A DNA stretch of 23,686 nucleotides from a virus, in IMG/VR virus record IMGVR_UViG_3300033155_000463, positions 1-23,686 of that record; one strand, written 5' to 3'. The position numbers were made by a program, and so were the translations under genes. Shown here piece after piece: positions 1 to 5,952 of this stretch (positions are counted from its first letter, which is position 1; the number at the start of each line of letters is the position of its first letter). Below the pieces are notes generated by a model. That model did no database searches. It had not been told where the DNA came from and worked only from the letters and a program-made list of their open reading frames with translations.

Positions 1-96
1 TATAGGTAAAGTAGGTGATTGGGCGGGGAGGAGTTGGGATTGGTGTCGTTAGGGTGACTGCGGTGCAGAGAAAGAAAAGTAGTAAAAGTAAAGAAG
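1..96. other. Window edge, possible 3' end of an upstream gene
   Basis: This stretch is G-rich and unlike the AT-rich remainder. On the + strand a frame entering from the window edge is open to a TAG at 50-52 and would encode a 16-residue tail ending GRSWDWCR. It may be the C-terminus of a gene left of the window, but it is too short to identify. A 4-bp CTGC/GCAG hairpin lies at 58-68 and is not followed by a T tract, so it is not called a terminator. Nothing else is supported here. Confidence 0.2.
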
Positions 97-489
97 TTAT
101 TTTGGGGTTATCCACATATTCCCTTGTTTTCCCCAGCGTACTTTATGTAAGGCATTAGCAGTTGGAGGTTTACCACCAACACTTTCTCCTATTGGCTCAC
201 CACCCAGTTTTAAATTAGAAAATCTATTATCTGCTTTCTCTCTATTCTTATGTTGTATGTAGGTATAAGGCCATTCTCCTTTTTCATAAAGCCATGCCAA
301 TCTATGTGCATACTGTTGGATACCATTTATAGTTATCATGTAATACCCTCTACATAGATACCCTGCTTCTTTATTTAAAAACCTCTTATTGCAGGCTCTA
401 CTAACCCATACCCTAATGAAGACTCCTGTTTCTGGATTATAATGAAACTGTTGTTTTAGCTGCTCTTGTGTAAGGTCTGTAGCTTTCAT
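97..489 (-). CDS. Small HNH endonuclease (HNH_3-type homing endonuclease)
   Basis: The protein has 130 residues and opposes all other genes in the window. The N-terminus has the usual 'HYNPETGVF' strand (16-24), followed by a GYYMITINGIQQYAHRLAW block (48-66) and the HNH core IQHKNREKADNRFSNL (78-93). H62, H80, N82 and the DNR/NL positions are conserved. The residue before H80, normally Asp in this family, is Gln79. The C-terminal region is short and lacks the AP2-type DNA-binding repeat often found in longer relatives. No Shine-Dalgarno precedes the ATG. Instead the stop of an 11-codon leader ORF overlaps it (TAATG), so translation probably depends on coupling. HNH genes near phage terminases can be free-standing homing endonucleases or packaging nicking enzymes; the opposite strand and the family favour homing. 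Activity is uncertain because of the Asp-to-Gln change. Confidence 0.85.
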   Translation of the reverse strand: MKATDLTQEQLKQQFHYNPETGVFIRVWVSRACNKRFLNKEAGYLCRGYYMITINGIQQYAHRLAWLYEKGEWPYTYIQHKNREKADNRFSNLKLGGEPIGESVGGKPPTANALHKVRWGKQGNMWITPK

Positions 490-524
490 TATGTAGGGAA
501 TTGTGCTAGACTGCTTAAAGACAT
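489..524 (-). CDS. 11-residue leader ORF coupled to the HNH gene
   Basis: On the minus strand an ATG at 524-522 is preceded by AGGAG (535-531) with a 6-nt spacer. It opens an ORF encoding MSLSSLAQFPT, whose TAA shares one base with the HNH start (TAATG). The HNH ATG itself has no Shine-Dalgarno, so this mini-ORF is the likely ribosome entry point. Its start codon lies in one arm of a 9-bp inverted repeat of the surrounding structured element, and its last codons in an arm of another, so opening it could control HNH translation. The sequence shows the ORF, the Shine-Dalgarno and the overlap; translation is inferred. Confidence 0.5.
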   Translation of the reverse strand: MSLSSLAQFPT

Positions 525-640
525 TGATTTCTCCTGCAAAAGAAAGTGATGTTTAGGGGATGTAGAAGTTCTTAGCTTCTACATCTCTGAGTTTACCAGA
601 AAGACCTCCCCTAAACAAGACAAATCAATGCATTCCCTAC
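493..640 (-). promoter_or_regulatory. Nested inverted-repeat element, candidate structured 5' leader RNA
   Basis: Four perfect inverted repeats are nested within 148 nt. They are 493-501 with 632-640 (9 bp), 522-530 with 622-630 (9 bp), 550-560 with 607-617 (11 bp), and 559-568 with 576-585 (10-bp hairpin with a 7-nt loop). The third and fourth share bases 559-560. Read on the minus strand, this is the 5' leader of the HNH gene: the second helix contains the leader-ORF start codon, and the AGGAG lies in the asymmetric internal loop between the second and third helices. Unequal internal loops on the two sides fit a folded RNA better than a simple DNA palindrome. A role as a cos/terminase-binding DNA site next to the small terminase gene remains possible. 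Confidence 0.6.
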
Positions 641-725
641 CACTTTTATAGAAATTACTTAGTATTTAGCTAGTTTGTGGTATTCTAGTACTTTATTTAC
701 TTACGCAAGGCGTATAGGAGTACTT

Positions 726-1439
726 ATGAAAGGCGATTCCGCTTCAATAATTAACCTAGATAGTGTGGTAAGTCCTGCAATTCTAGCCTCAATCTTTGGT
801 TGTAACGTATCATTAATATACCAATCATGCCAACAAGGTAGACTACCTACTCCTATAATTGAACATACATATAGAGAAGCAATACAACAGTACCTAAGCT
901 ACTATAAAAAGTCAGTAGAATTGCGACTAACTAAAGAAGCTAATGAACAAGAAGTAAAACTAGCTAAAGTAAAGTCAGATATGCAGTTTAAAGAGGACAA
1001 GATAAATGCTAAAGAGGCATTGTATAAGAAAGAGAAAGAACAAAGATCAAATCAGGAACAATATGATGAAAGTAATGAAGGTATGCCACCTTTAATAGCG
1101 GCTAAAACTAAACAAGATATACGTTTAGCTATTGCAAGAGAGCAACATCTCTGGATTAAAGCAGCTATAGAGAGAAGTGAGTATCTAAGTTTAGAATCTA
1201 TGATAGAGCTATGCGAACCTCTACTTTCAACTATAAAGCAAACTCTACTTTCTTTATCACATACCTCTGATGATGCTGAAAAAGCTGTTGATCTAGTAAT
1301 GCATACACTTTACCAACTAGGTGTAACGATGGTATCTCAATCTAAGATGGATGAGGACAACTTTATAAAGTCTATTATGGAAAGAGAGATAGATACAACA
1401 CTAATTGATGTAGAGGCGGCTCATGAGCCTTTATTATGA
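726..1439 (+). CDS. Terminase small subunit (gpNu1-like)
   Basis: This is the DNA-recognition subunit of the packaging motor, 237 residues. The N-terminus holds a helix-turn-helix (about residues 11-37, with SPAILASIFGC then SLIYQSCQQGRLP) like the winged helix of lambda Nu1, which binds cosB and recruits the large subunit. A charged, probably coiled-coil middle (about 65-115) and a helical C-terminal half follow. The start was set at ATG 726 because AGGAG lies at 716-720 with a 5-nt spacer; the longer frame from a TTG at 675 has no such site. The stop overlaps the ATG of the large subunit (ATGA), so the two subunits are coupled. The position directly before a gpA-type large subunit supports the call. 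Confidence 0.85.
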   Translation: MKGDSASIINLDSVVSPAILASIFGCNVSLIYQSCQQGRLPTPIIEHTYREAIQQYLSYYKKSVELRLTKEANEQEVKLAKVKSDMQFKEDKINAKEALYKKEKEQRSNQEQYDESNEGMPPLIAAKTKQDIRLAIAREQHLWIKAAIERSEYLSLESMIELCEPLLSTIKQTLLSLSHTSDDAEKAVDLVMHTLYQLGVTMVSQSKMDEDNFIKSIMEREIDTTLIDVEAAHEPLL

Positions 1440-3385
1440 GTAGTTTTAAGAGGAAGTTTACTAATATCTATGAGAGAAAGCTTTGGGGAAACCTTCTAAG
1501 TATACTAAGACCAGCAGTACGCATGAGTACTATAGAGTGGGCGCAAACCTTTAGAGTACTTACTAAAGAGGAGAGCCATCATGCAGGTAGGTTTGATTGT
1601 AGTAAGATTCCTGCCCTAGAGTATGTCTATACTTGTTGCGATAATAGGATGATTTACATTATAAGTGCTATGAAGGGTTCGCAAATAGGCTGGTCAGAGT
1701 TAACTAACAATGTAATTGGTAGAACTATACATACTAATCCCCAAAAGATACAGTGGGCATTTCCAGGGTTAGAGCCTAGTAAAGTATATAGTAGAGAGAA
1801 ACTAAAACCTTTCTTTACAGGTACTAAAGTATTAAGAGAATTAATTAACATAGGTGTGGCGAAAGAAAGCTTTAGTTTCTTTAAGTTCACAGGTGGCTTT
1901 CTAAAGCTAACTACATTAGGAGCTATATCATCTGCTAAGTCTTCTTCTATACCTTTTATAGGTTGTGAAGAGCCTGATGACTTTGTGGATAACGTAAAGA
2001 ATCAAGGTAGTACGTTAGAGAACTTGAAAGGTAGGCAGAAGTCTTTCCCTATAGGGTTTAAGAAACTACTAATAGGAGGTACGCCAACTGATAAAGACTT
2101 TAGTAGAGTTGAGTCTTGTTATAAAGAGTCTAATAGGATGATCTTTAAAGCACAGTGCCACCATTGTCAAGCGTTGGTTGAGCTTAGTCTTGATTACTTA
2201 AAGTATGATGAGTATCAAGATAGGTTTTTACATGAGCTTTATGGAAAGGATAATCCAGAGAGTGCCTATTTTGAGTGTCCTACTTGTTTACAGTCTTGGA
2301 CGTTTGAGGAGAAGAACAAGAACATTAGGGCGGGTATGGAGTTTGGCTTTACAGACTTTTGTGGTAACAAGTCTAGGGGATGGCATGCTAGTAAACCAGA
2401 AGTAACAGAGAACTTTGGTTTCTTACTACCTGAATTACTCTCTACATTAAGTTCCTCTACATTTGTAACACTTGCCCAGAACAAGATTAAAGCAGAAAAG
2501 GAATTAGCTAAAGGTAATGAAGGGCTATTGAAGTCTTTTACAAATAACTCCTATGGGTTGCCTTATGCTTCTGGTATTTCTTCTTTAGAACCTAATGAAC
2601 TTAAATTATTACGCAGTAACTATGAAGAAGGGATTGTTCCTATAGATGGACTTGTGCTAACTGCTGGTATAGATGTGCAAGATAATAGGTTTGCTTATGT
2701 AGTTAGGGCATGGGGGAGGAATAATAACTCTTGGTTAGTTAAGTGGGAAGAGATATTTGGGGATGTACTGAACCAAGATGATGCCATTTGGAAAGAGTTA
2801 ACTAATAGAGTAGTTACTGCTGAGTTTCCGCATGCTGGAGGAAAGGCACTAAAAGTAGCTGCTATATCTATAGATAGTGGGGATAATACAGAGTTAGTTT
2901 ACCGTTGGACTTTAGCAATGCAACAGCATAACCCTCAAATCTTTGCTACAAAAGGAGTTAAAGACTTACGTTGGAGTGAGAATGAGATATACCAAGAGCC
3001 TTCAGTCTTAGAGATTAATAGGGATGCCCAGACTAGAAAGACACTTGCAGAAACAATGGGACTAACTCTATTTAGACTTGCTTCTCATAAAGCACATGAC
3101 CAGATACTAAAGAGATTAGCTTTAAACTCTAATACAGATGCAAAGTCAAATATCTACTTCTTTAATCAACAGTCATATGGGCATTATGAAGAGCAGATGG
3201 TGTCATGTAGGAAGCTTGTAGATAGTGGAAGTGCCTATAGTAGGTCAACCTTTAAGTTGATTCCTGGGAAGCGTAAAGAAGCTATGGATGCTGAGAAGAA
3301 CGCCTTGCATGCTTCTTATGCTTTAGGAATTAGGAACTACACTCACGCAAACTGGCAAGCTATAGAAGAGTATTTACATAACTAG
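1436..3385 (+). CDS. Terminase large subunit (gpA family, ATPase-nuclease)
   Basis: This is the 649-residue motor of DNA packaging, close in length to lambda gpA (641). The ATPase half has a gpA-style deviant Walker A, KGSQIGWS (80-87), and a Walker B candidate at FIGCEEPDDF (174-183), where Glu178-Glu179 replaces the usual Asp-Glu. The GGTPTDKDFSRV segment (214-225) resembles the coupling region. A CHHC (241-244) plus CPTC (281-284) pair forms the zinc-knuckle insertion typical of this family. The C-terminal RNase H-fold nuclease begins at LTAGIDVQDNRF (408-419), with Asp413 and Asp480 (AISIDSGD) as probable metal ligands; NALHASYA (622-629) matches the final conserved helix. It acts at the prohead portal. 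The gpA family points to cos-type ends. No membrane or signal segments are seen. Confidence 0.95.
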   Translation: MSSFKRKFTNIYERKLWGNLLSILRPAVRMSTIEWAQTFRVLTKEESHHAGRFDCSKIPALEYVYTCCDNRMIYIISAMKGSQIGWSELTNNVIGRTIHTNPQKIQWAFPGLEPSKVYSREKLKPFFTGTKVLRELINIGVAKESFSFFKFTGGFLKLTTLGAISSAKSSSIPFIGCEEPDDFVDNVKNQGSTLENLKGRQKSFPIGFKKLLIGGTPTDKDFSRVESCYKESNRMIFKAQCHHCQALVELSLDYLKYDEYQDRFLHELYGKDNPESAYFECPTCLQSWTFEEKNKNIRAGMEFGFTDFCGNKSRGWHASKPEVTENFGFLLPELLSTLSSSTFVTLAQNKIKAEKELAKGNEGLLKSFTNNSYGLPYASGISSLEPNELKLLRSNYEEGIVPIDGLVLTAGIDVQDNRFAYVVRAWGRNNNSWLVKWEEIFGDVLNQDDAIWKELTNRVVTAEFPHAGGKALKVAAISIDSGDNTELVYRWTLAMQQHNPQIFATKGVKDLRWSENEIYQEPSVLEINRDAQTRKTLAETMGLTLFRLASHKAHDQILKRLALNSNTDAKSNIYFFNQQSYGHYEEQMVSCRKLVDSGSAYSRSTFKLIPGKRKEAMDAEKNALHASYALGIRNYTHANWQAIEEYLHN

Positions 3386-3458
3386 ACTTTTTTACCTTTA
3401 CTATTTAGTAAATATAGTGACCTTCTTCAGTATATGAGTAGTAAGACTTCTCTTAGTT

Positions 3459-3476
3459 TATTACATAGATGTGATA
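3459..3476. promoter_or_regulatory. Upstream operator candidate (imperfect palindrome O1)
   Basis: The 18-mer TATTACATAGATGTGATA matches the perfect palindrome at 3523-3540 at 16 of 18 positions and is itself a near-palindrome. It sits just upstream of the -35 region of the promoter ending at 3510. Its starts are 64 bp from those of the second copy, close to six helical turns, which would place both sites on the same DNA face. Confidence 0.6.
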
Positions 3477-3479
3477 ATG

Positions 3480-3510
3480 TTGGGGGTTTTTGTGCAGGGC
3501 ATGTTATAAT
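3480..3510 (+). promoter_or_regulatory. Extended -10 promoter for the winged-helix gene
   Basis: A perfect TATAAT (3505-3510) is preceded by TG at 3502-3503, giving an extended -10 (TGnTATAAT). The best -35 is weak, TTGGGG at 3480-3485 with a 19-bp spacer, as expected where an extended -10 compensates. Transcription would start near 3517, immediately before the second operator palindrome. Confidence 0.6.
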
Positions 3511-3521
3511 AAGTATGTAAG

Positions 3522-3541
3522 ATATTACATATATGTAATAT
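3522..3541. promoter_or_regulatory. Perfect 20-bp palindrome, operator candidate O2
   Basis: ATATTACATATATGTAATAT is fully self-complementary. It lies roughly at +5 to +24 of the predicted transcript and 23 bp before the start of the adjacent winged-helix gene. With its near-copy at 3459-3476 it brackets the promoter. The likely ligand is the protein encoded at 3565-3915 (inference from position). Confidence 0.65.
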
Positions 3542-3564
3542 TATCTTTAGGAAGTATACTGATT

Positions 3565-3915
3565 ATGAGAAAGGCTGTACTAAAAGAAGATTTGATTATG
3601 GTATTAAGTACCAAAGCTAAGAAAGTAAATTGTATTACTCCTTTAGAAGCTAAAGAGGTTTTATGCCTTACTAATGAATCTGCTTATGTATTATATTCTG
3701 CCTATAAAACATTCCCTTTTAAAGTGGCTAAAGAGATAACTGATACTGAAGTAGGTAAAGCCTTGGGATGGCAAACTGCAAAAGTACAAAGGAATAGGCT
3801 ACTCTTGGAGAAGAATAACCTATTTAGGCTCATTAGGTATGGTACTAAGTTTGATGGCGTTACGCGTGTTTATGTAGGTGTAGATGTTGTAGCTTTATGT
3901 CAGGCAGGGCAGTAA
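3565..3915 (+). CDS. Small winged-helix DNA-binding protein, putative autoregulator
   Basis: This 116-residue protein belongs to no named family I recognise. Residues 59-81 (TDTEVGKALGWQTAKVQRNRLLL) read as a helix-turn-helix. It is followed by a short basic helix and a beta hairpin (LFRLIRYGT, then GVTRVYVGVDVV, about 86-110) that looks like a wing. The start at ATG 3565 has AGGAAG upstream (3549-3554, 10-nt spacer); ATG 3598 (105 residues) is an alternative. A longer frame from TTG 3490 would have to translate the promoter and operator and is unlikely. It has its own extended -10 promoter flanked by two matching palindromes, so negative or looping autoregulation is the natural model. Finding a regulator between the terminase and portal genes is unusual. 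It may control the late genes that follow or a host promoter. Confidence 0.65.
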   Translation: MRKAVLKEDLIMVLSTKAKKVNCITPLEAKEVLCLTNESAYVLYSAYKTFPFKVAKEITDTEVGKALGWQTAKVQRNRLLLEKNNLFRLIRYGTKFDGVTRVYVGVDVVALCQAGQ

Positions 3916-4022
3916 AAGTCACCCCATTGACTTATTTTATTTTAAATGTAATAGTTGTAGCTATATACTTAACTAATAGATGGGCATTAGTAAGTATAGC
4001 TCTTGATATTGGTGAAGTCTAA
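3897..4022 (+). CDS. 41-residue micro membrane protein
   Basis: An ATG at 3897 opens a frame encoding MSGRAVKVTPLTYFILNVIV, then VAIYLTNRWALVSIALDIGEV. Residues 11-26 form a hydrophobic segment, followed by a Trp/Arg interface and a second partly hydrophobic stretch. It starts inside the last 19 bases of the winged-helix gene and has no Shine-Dalgarno of its own, so it would depend on coupling. Its TAA overlaps the AAGGAG of the next micro gene, a tight arrangement typical of real operons. The function is unknown; a holin-like or inner-membrane role is conceivable but unproven. Confidence 0.5.
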   Translation: MSGRAVKVTPLTYFILNVIVVAIYLTNRWALVSIALDIGEV

Positions 4023-4033
4023 GGAGTCCCCGA

Positions 4034-4201
4034 ATGGTTTATATTTTTAAAGAAACTATACAGTCTATAAATAACTTGTTTCTTAATATCCTATGTGCAA
4101 TAACTGGAGTTCTAGTTTTTTCACTTACACTTATAGTGATGATTCCTTACTCATTCTTTATGATAATTCTAACAGAGATATTTTATAAAAGGAAAAACTA
4201 G
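4034..4201 (+). CDS. 55-residue membrane protein
   Basis: AAGGAG (4021-4026) with a 7-nt spacer precedes this ATG. The product has an amphipathic N-terminus (MVYIFKETIQSINNLF), a hydrophobic stretch at about 17-37, a proline break (IPYS), a second hydrophobic stretch at about 40-50 and a basic tail, YKRKN. That fits one long or two short membrane helices with the tail in the cytoplasm. Its TAG is followed directly by the ATG of the gpW-like gene. A short membrane protein in the middle of head genes is odd. A holin-like, antiholin-like or host-modifying role is possible, but no family is recognised. Confidence 0.7.
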   Translation: MVYIFKETIQSINNLFLNILCAITGVLVFSLTLIVMIPYSFFMIILTEIFYKRKN

Positions 4202-4468
4202 ATGAAGATTACTTTAGAAGAAGCCGAACGTCAACTGCTTACTGTAAATGCAGCTATAGAAGCCCTCATAGCGGGTAAACGGTTAAATCAACTTAGAGTT
4301 GGTTCAGGTACATTTGCAAGGCTTTATGTCTTTTCAGAGATAACATTAGAAAACCTAAAACAGCATAGAGATGAATTGCTTTCTGTTATAGGAGGGCTAG
4401 AAGACGTAGCCCCTGAATTTACTAAGAATATGCATATACCTCTAATTGTCTCTAAGGAGATATTTTAA
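4202..4468 (+). CDS. Head-tail joining protein gpW-like
   Basis: The 88-residue protein has the two-helix, beta-hairpin plan of lambda gpW (68 residues). Helix one (TLEEAERQLLTVNAAIEALI) ends in AGKRLNQLRVGSG, matching the gpW 'LMTGKRVATVQKDG' region, and helix two is EITLENLKQHRDELLSVI. gpW fills the portal channel opening after packaging and prepares the head for tail joining. Residues 67-88 are an extension relative to lambda. Its place directly before the portal gene is the same as in lambda. AAAAGGA (4187-4193) serves as Shine-Dalgarno, and the stop overlaps the portal ATG (TAATG). Confidence 0.75.
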   Translation: MKITLEEAERQLLTVNAAIEALIAGKRLNQLRVGSGTFARLYVFSEITLENLKQHRDELLSVIGGLEDVAPEFTKNMHIPLIVSKEIF

Positions 4469-5892
4469 TGGCCGACTTAGAAGATATTTATAATGAAAGG
4501 GTAGTACAACCTTTAGCATTTGAAGGGGCTAGTACTTCTTATAAGTCTGGGTTAAGAGGGTTGATCTCTGGGGATGCAGATACTCTTGCAGCTAGAGAAC
4601 TACTCTTGTTACAGATGAGAAGCGCACATGCTATTAGGAATAATGGAACTGCTCAGGCTGCATTGCTCAAATACTTGACCAGTTTAGGGGCTGTTAAGGT
4701 TAAGTGGACTAATAAAGACGGTACTAGACATGATGTAGCTCAAGAAAAGTGGGATTTGTTCCAAGAAAACCCTAATATGGATGGGTATGGTACTTTAGGT
4801 AACACACAACTGGTATGGAATAGCTCTATATTCCAGACAGGTAACAGCTACACAAGAATGTTAGTTAGTAAAGGTGCGGAAGGGACAGTTCCACTAAAGT
4901 TACAGACTATTCCTTCTGAAATGCATGATGTTCTATATAATGGAGAGAGTGATAGGGATAATATAAGAACAGGCATTAAGTTTGTTAATAATGTACCAAA
5001 GACCTATTACTTTCGTGAAGGTTTGTACAATAGTTTATGGAATGGTAGTTCTTTCTCTTCAGACCTTATAAAGATTAAAGCAGAAGAGATTATCCATCAG
5101 TTCGATAGAGAAACTCCTGGACAATGGTTAGGTATTCCTAAGTTGGCTAGTGTTTTAGTCTCTCTTTATGAGTTAGATGAACTTCGTGATGCTACAGTAA
5201 GTAAACAAAAGGCAGCACAAGCAATTGCATGGATTGTAGAGAATACTAATCCTCTTTCTATGACCCCTACAGGTAGCCCTATAATGGCTAAAGATAAGGA
5301 TGAGAAAGATAAGATAGTGTTCAAGTCTTCAGGTGGTAATACACAATACTTGAACAAAGGGGAGAAGATTAATTTCTACCAATCTACTGATATAGGTACT
5401 AACTTACCTGTATTAATAAGCTCAGAGCTAAGAAGAATAGCTTCAAGCCTAGGCATGCCATATCACAGTTTAACAGGAGATACATCTGGTTTAGATTTCT
5501 CTTCATTAAGGGCTATTGCTATAGAACTTAGAACTAGATTAGAGTTTATCCATCAGTTTAGAACTATTCCTTTAGGCTTAGGTCAAGTAACAAAGAGATT
5601 TAAAGAGCTAGGTAGTCTATACTTTCCTATAGAGGACGCAATAGCTACTTATCAATTACCAAGATGGTATGGTGTAGATGATTTAAAAGATAGCCAAGCC
5701 AATCTACTAAATCTATCTATGGGTACTACCACTTTACAGAGATTACTTGATGAAAGGCATTTAACTTTTGAAGATATATTAGCTAGTAGGTCTATGTTAG
5801 AAGAAGTAGGATTAGGACATCTAATGGAAGGAAAGACAGATGCAAGCAAGCAAGTAACAAATAATGAAGCAAATATTAACAGTTCGGAGTAA
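4468..5892 (+). CDS. Portal protein (lambda gpB family)
   Basis: This 474-residue protein would form the dodecameric ring at the capsid vertex through which DNA enters and leaves. The N-terminal segment AARELLLLQMRSAHAIRNNG (41-60) is the typical lambda-family 'RSR.L.RNN..A' signature. A helix-rich region with VSKQKAAQAIAWIVENT and the later segment RRIASSLGMPYHSLTGDTSG are conserved features of Phage_portal_2 proteins. Translation starts at an ATG overlapping the gpW-like stop, with AAGGAG at 4454-4459. It is somewhat shorter than lambda gpB (533). The end is followed by a 60-bp gap with a consensus promoter, so portal and downstream head genes may be transcribed separately as well as together. 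Confidence 0.9.
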   Translation: MADLEDIYNERVVQPLAFEGASTSYKSGLRGLISGDADTLAARELLLLQMRSAHAIRNNGTAQAALLKYLTSLGAVKVKWTNKDGTRHDVAQEKWDLFQENPNMDGYGTLGNTQLVWNSSIFQTGNSYTRMLVSKGAEGTVPLKLQTIPSEMHDVLYNGESDRDNIRTGIKFVNNVPKTYYFREGLYNSLWNGSSFSSDLIKIKAEEIIHQFDRETPGQWLGIPKLASVLVSLYELDELRDATVSKQKAAQAIAWIVENTNPLSMTPTGSPIMAKDKDEKDKIVFKSSGGNTQYLNKGEKINFYQSTDIGTNLPVLISSELRRIASSLGMPYHSLTGDTSGLDFSSLRAIAIELRTRLEFIHQFRTIPLGLGQVTKRFKELGSLYFPIEDAIATYQLPRWYGVDDLKDSQANLLNLSMGTTTLQRLLDERHLTFEDILASRSMLEEVGLGHLMEGKTDASKQVTNNEANINSSE

Positions 5893-5898
5893 ATTACA

Positions 5899-5926
5899 TT
5901 GACAGTATTTAAAGAAGATGTATAAT
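5899..5926 (+). promoter_or_regulatory. Perfect-consensus sigma70 promoter before the protease gene
   Basis: TTGACA (5899-5904) and TATAAT (5921-5926) are both perfect matches, 16 bp apart, and lie in the portal-protease gap with transcription predicted to begin about 5933. A dyad, GTATAA-TC-TTATAC (5920-5933), overlaps the -10 and start region and could be an operator or chance in AT-rich DNA. It would drive the capsid genes independently of upstream transcription. Confidence 0.75.
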
Positions 5927-5952
5927 CTTATACTACCATTGGAGAAAGTTTT

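Noticed and set aside
1-60. G-rich stretch resembling a lambda cos core (GGGCGGGG)
   Set aside because: Only a short compositional likeness with no dyad symmetry; cos position cannot be assigned from sequence alone.
675-725. Extended N-terminus of the small terminase from a TTG codon at 675
   Set aside because: No Shine-Dalgarno before TTG, whereas ATG 726 has AGGAG at the right distance and gives a normal gpNu1-like N-terminus.
3490-3564. N-terminal extension of the winged-helix protein from a TTG codon at 3490
   Set aside because: It would overlap the extended -10 promoter and the operator palindrome and adds a Cys/Tyr-rich sequence unlike the rest; ATG 3565 has AGGAAG upstream.
3927-3954. 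TTGACT with a TAATAG 16 bp downstream as a possible promoter
   Set aside because: The -10 is poor and the site lies inside a well-formed 41-residue ORF.
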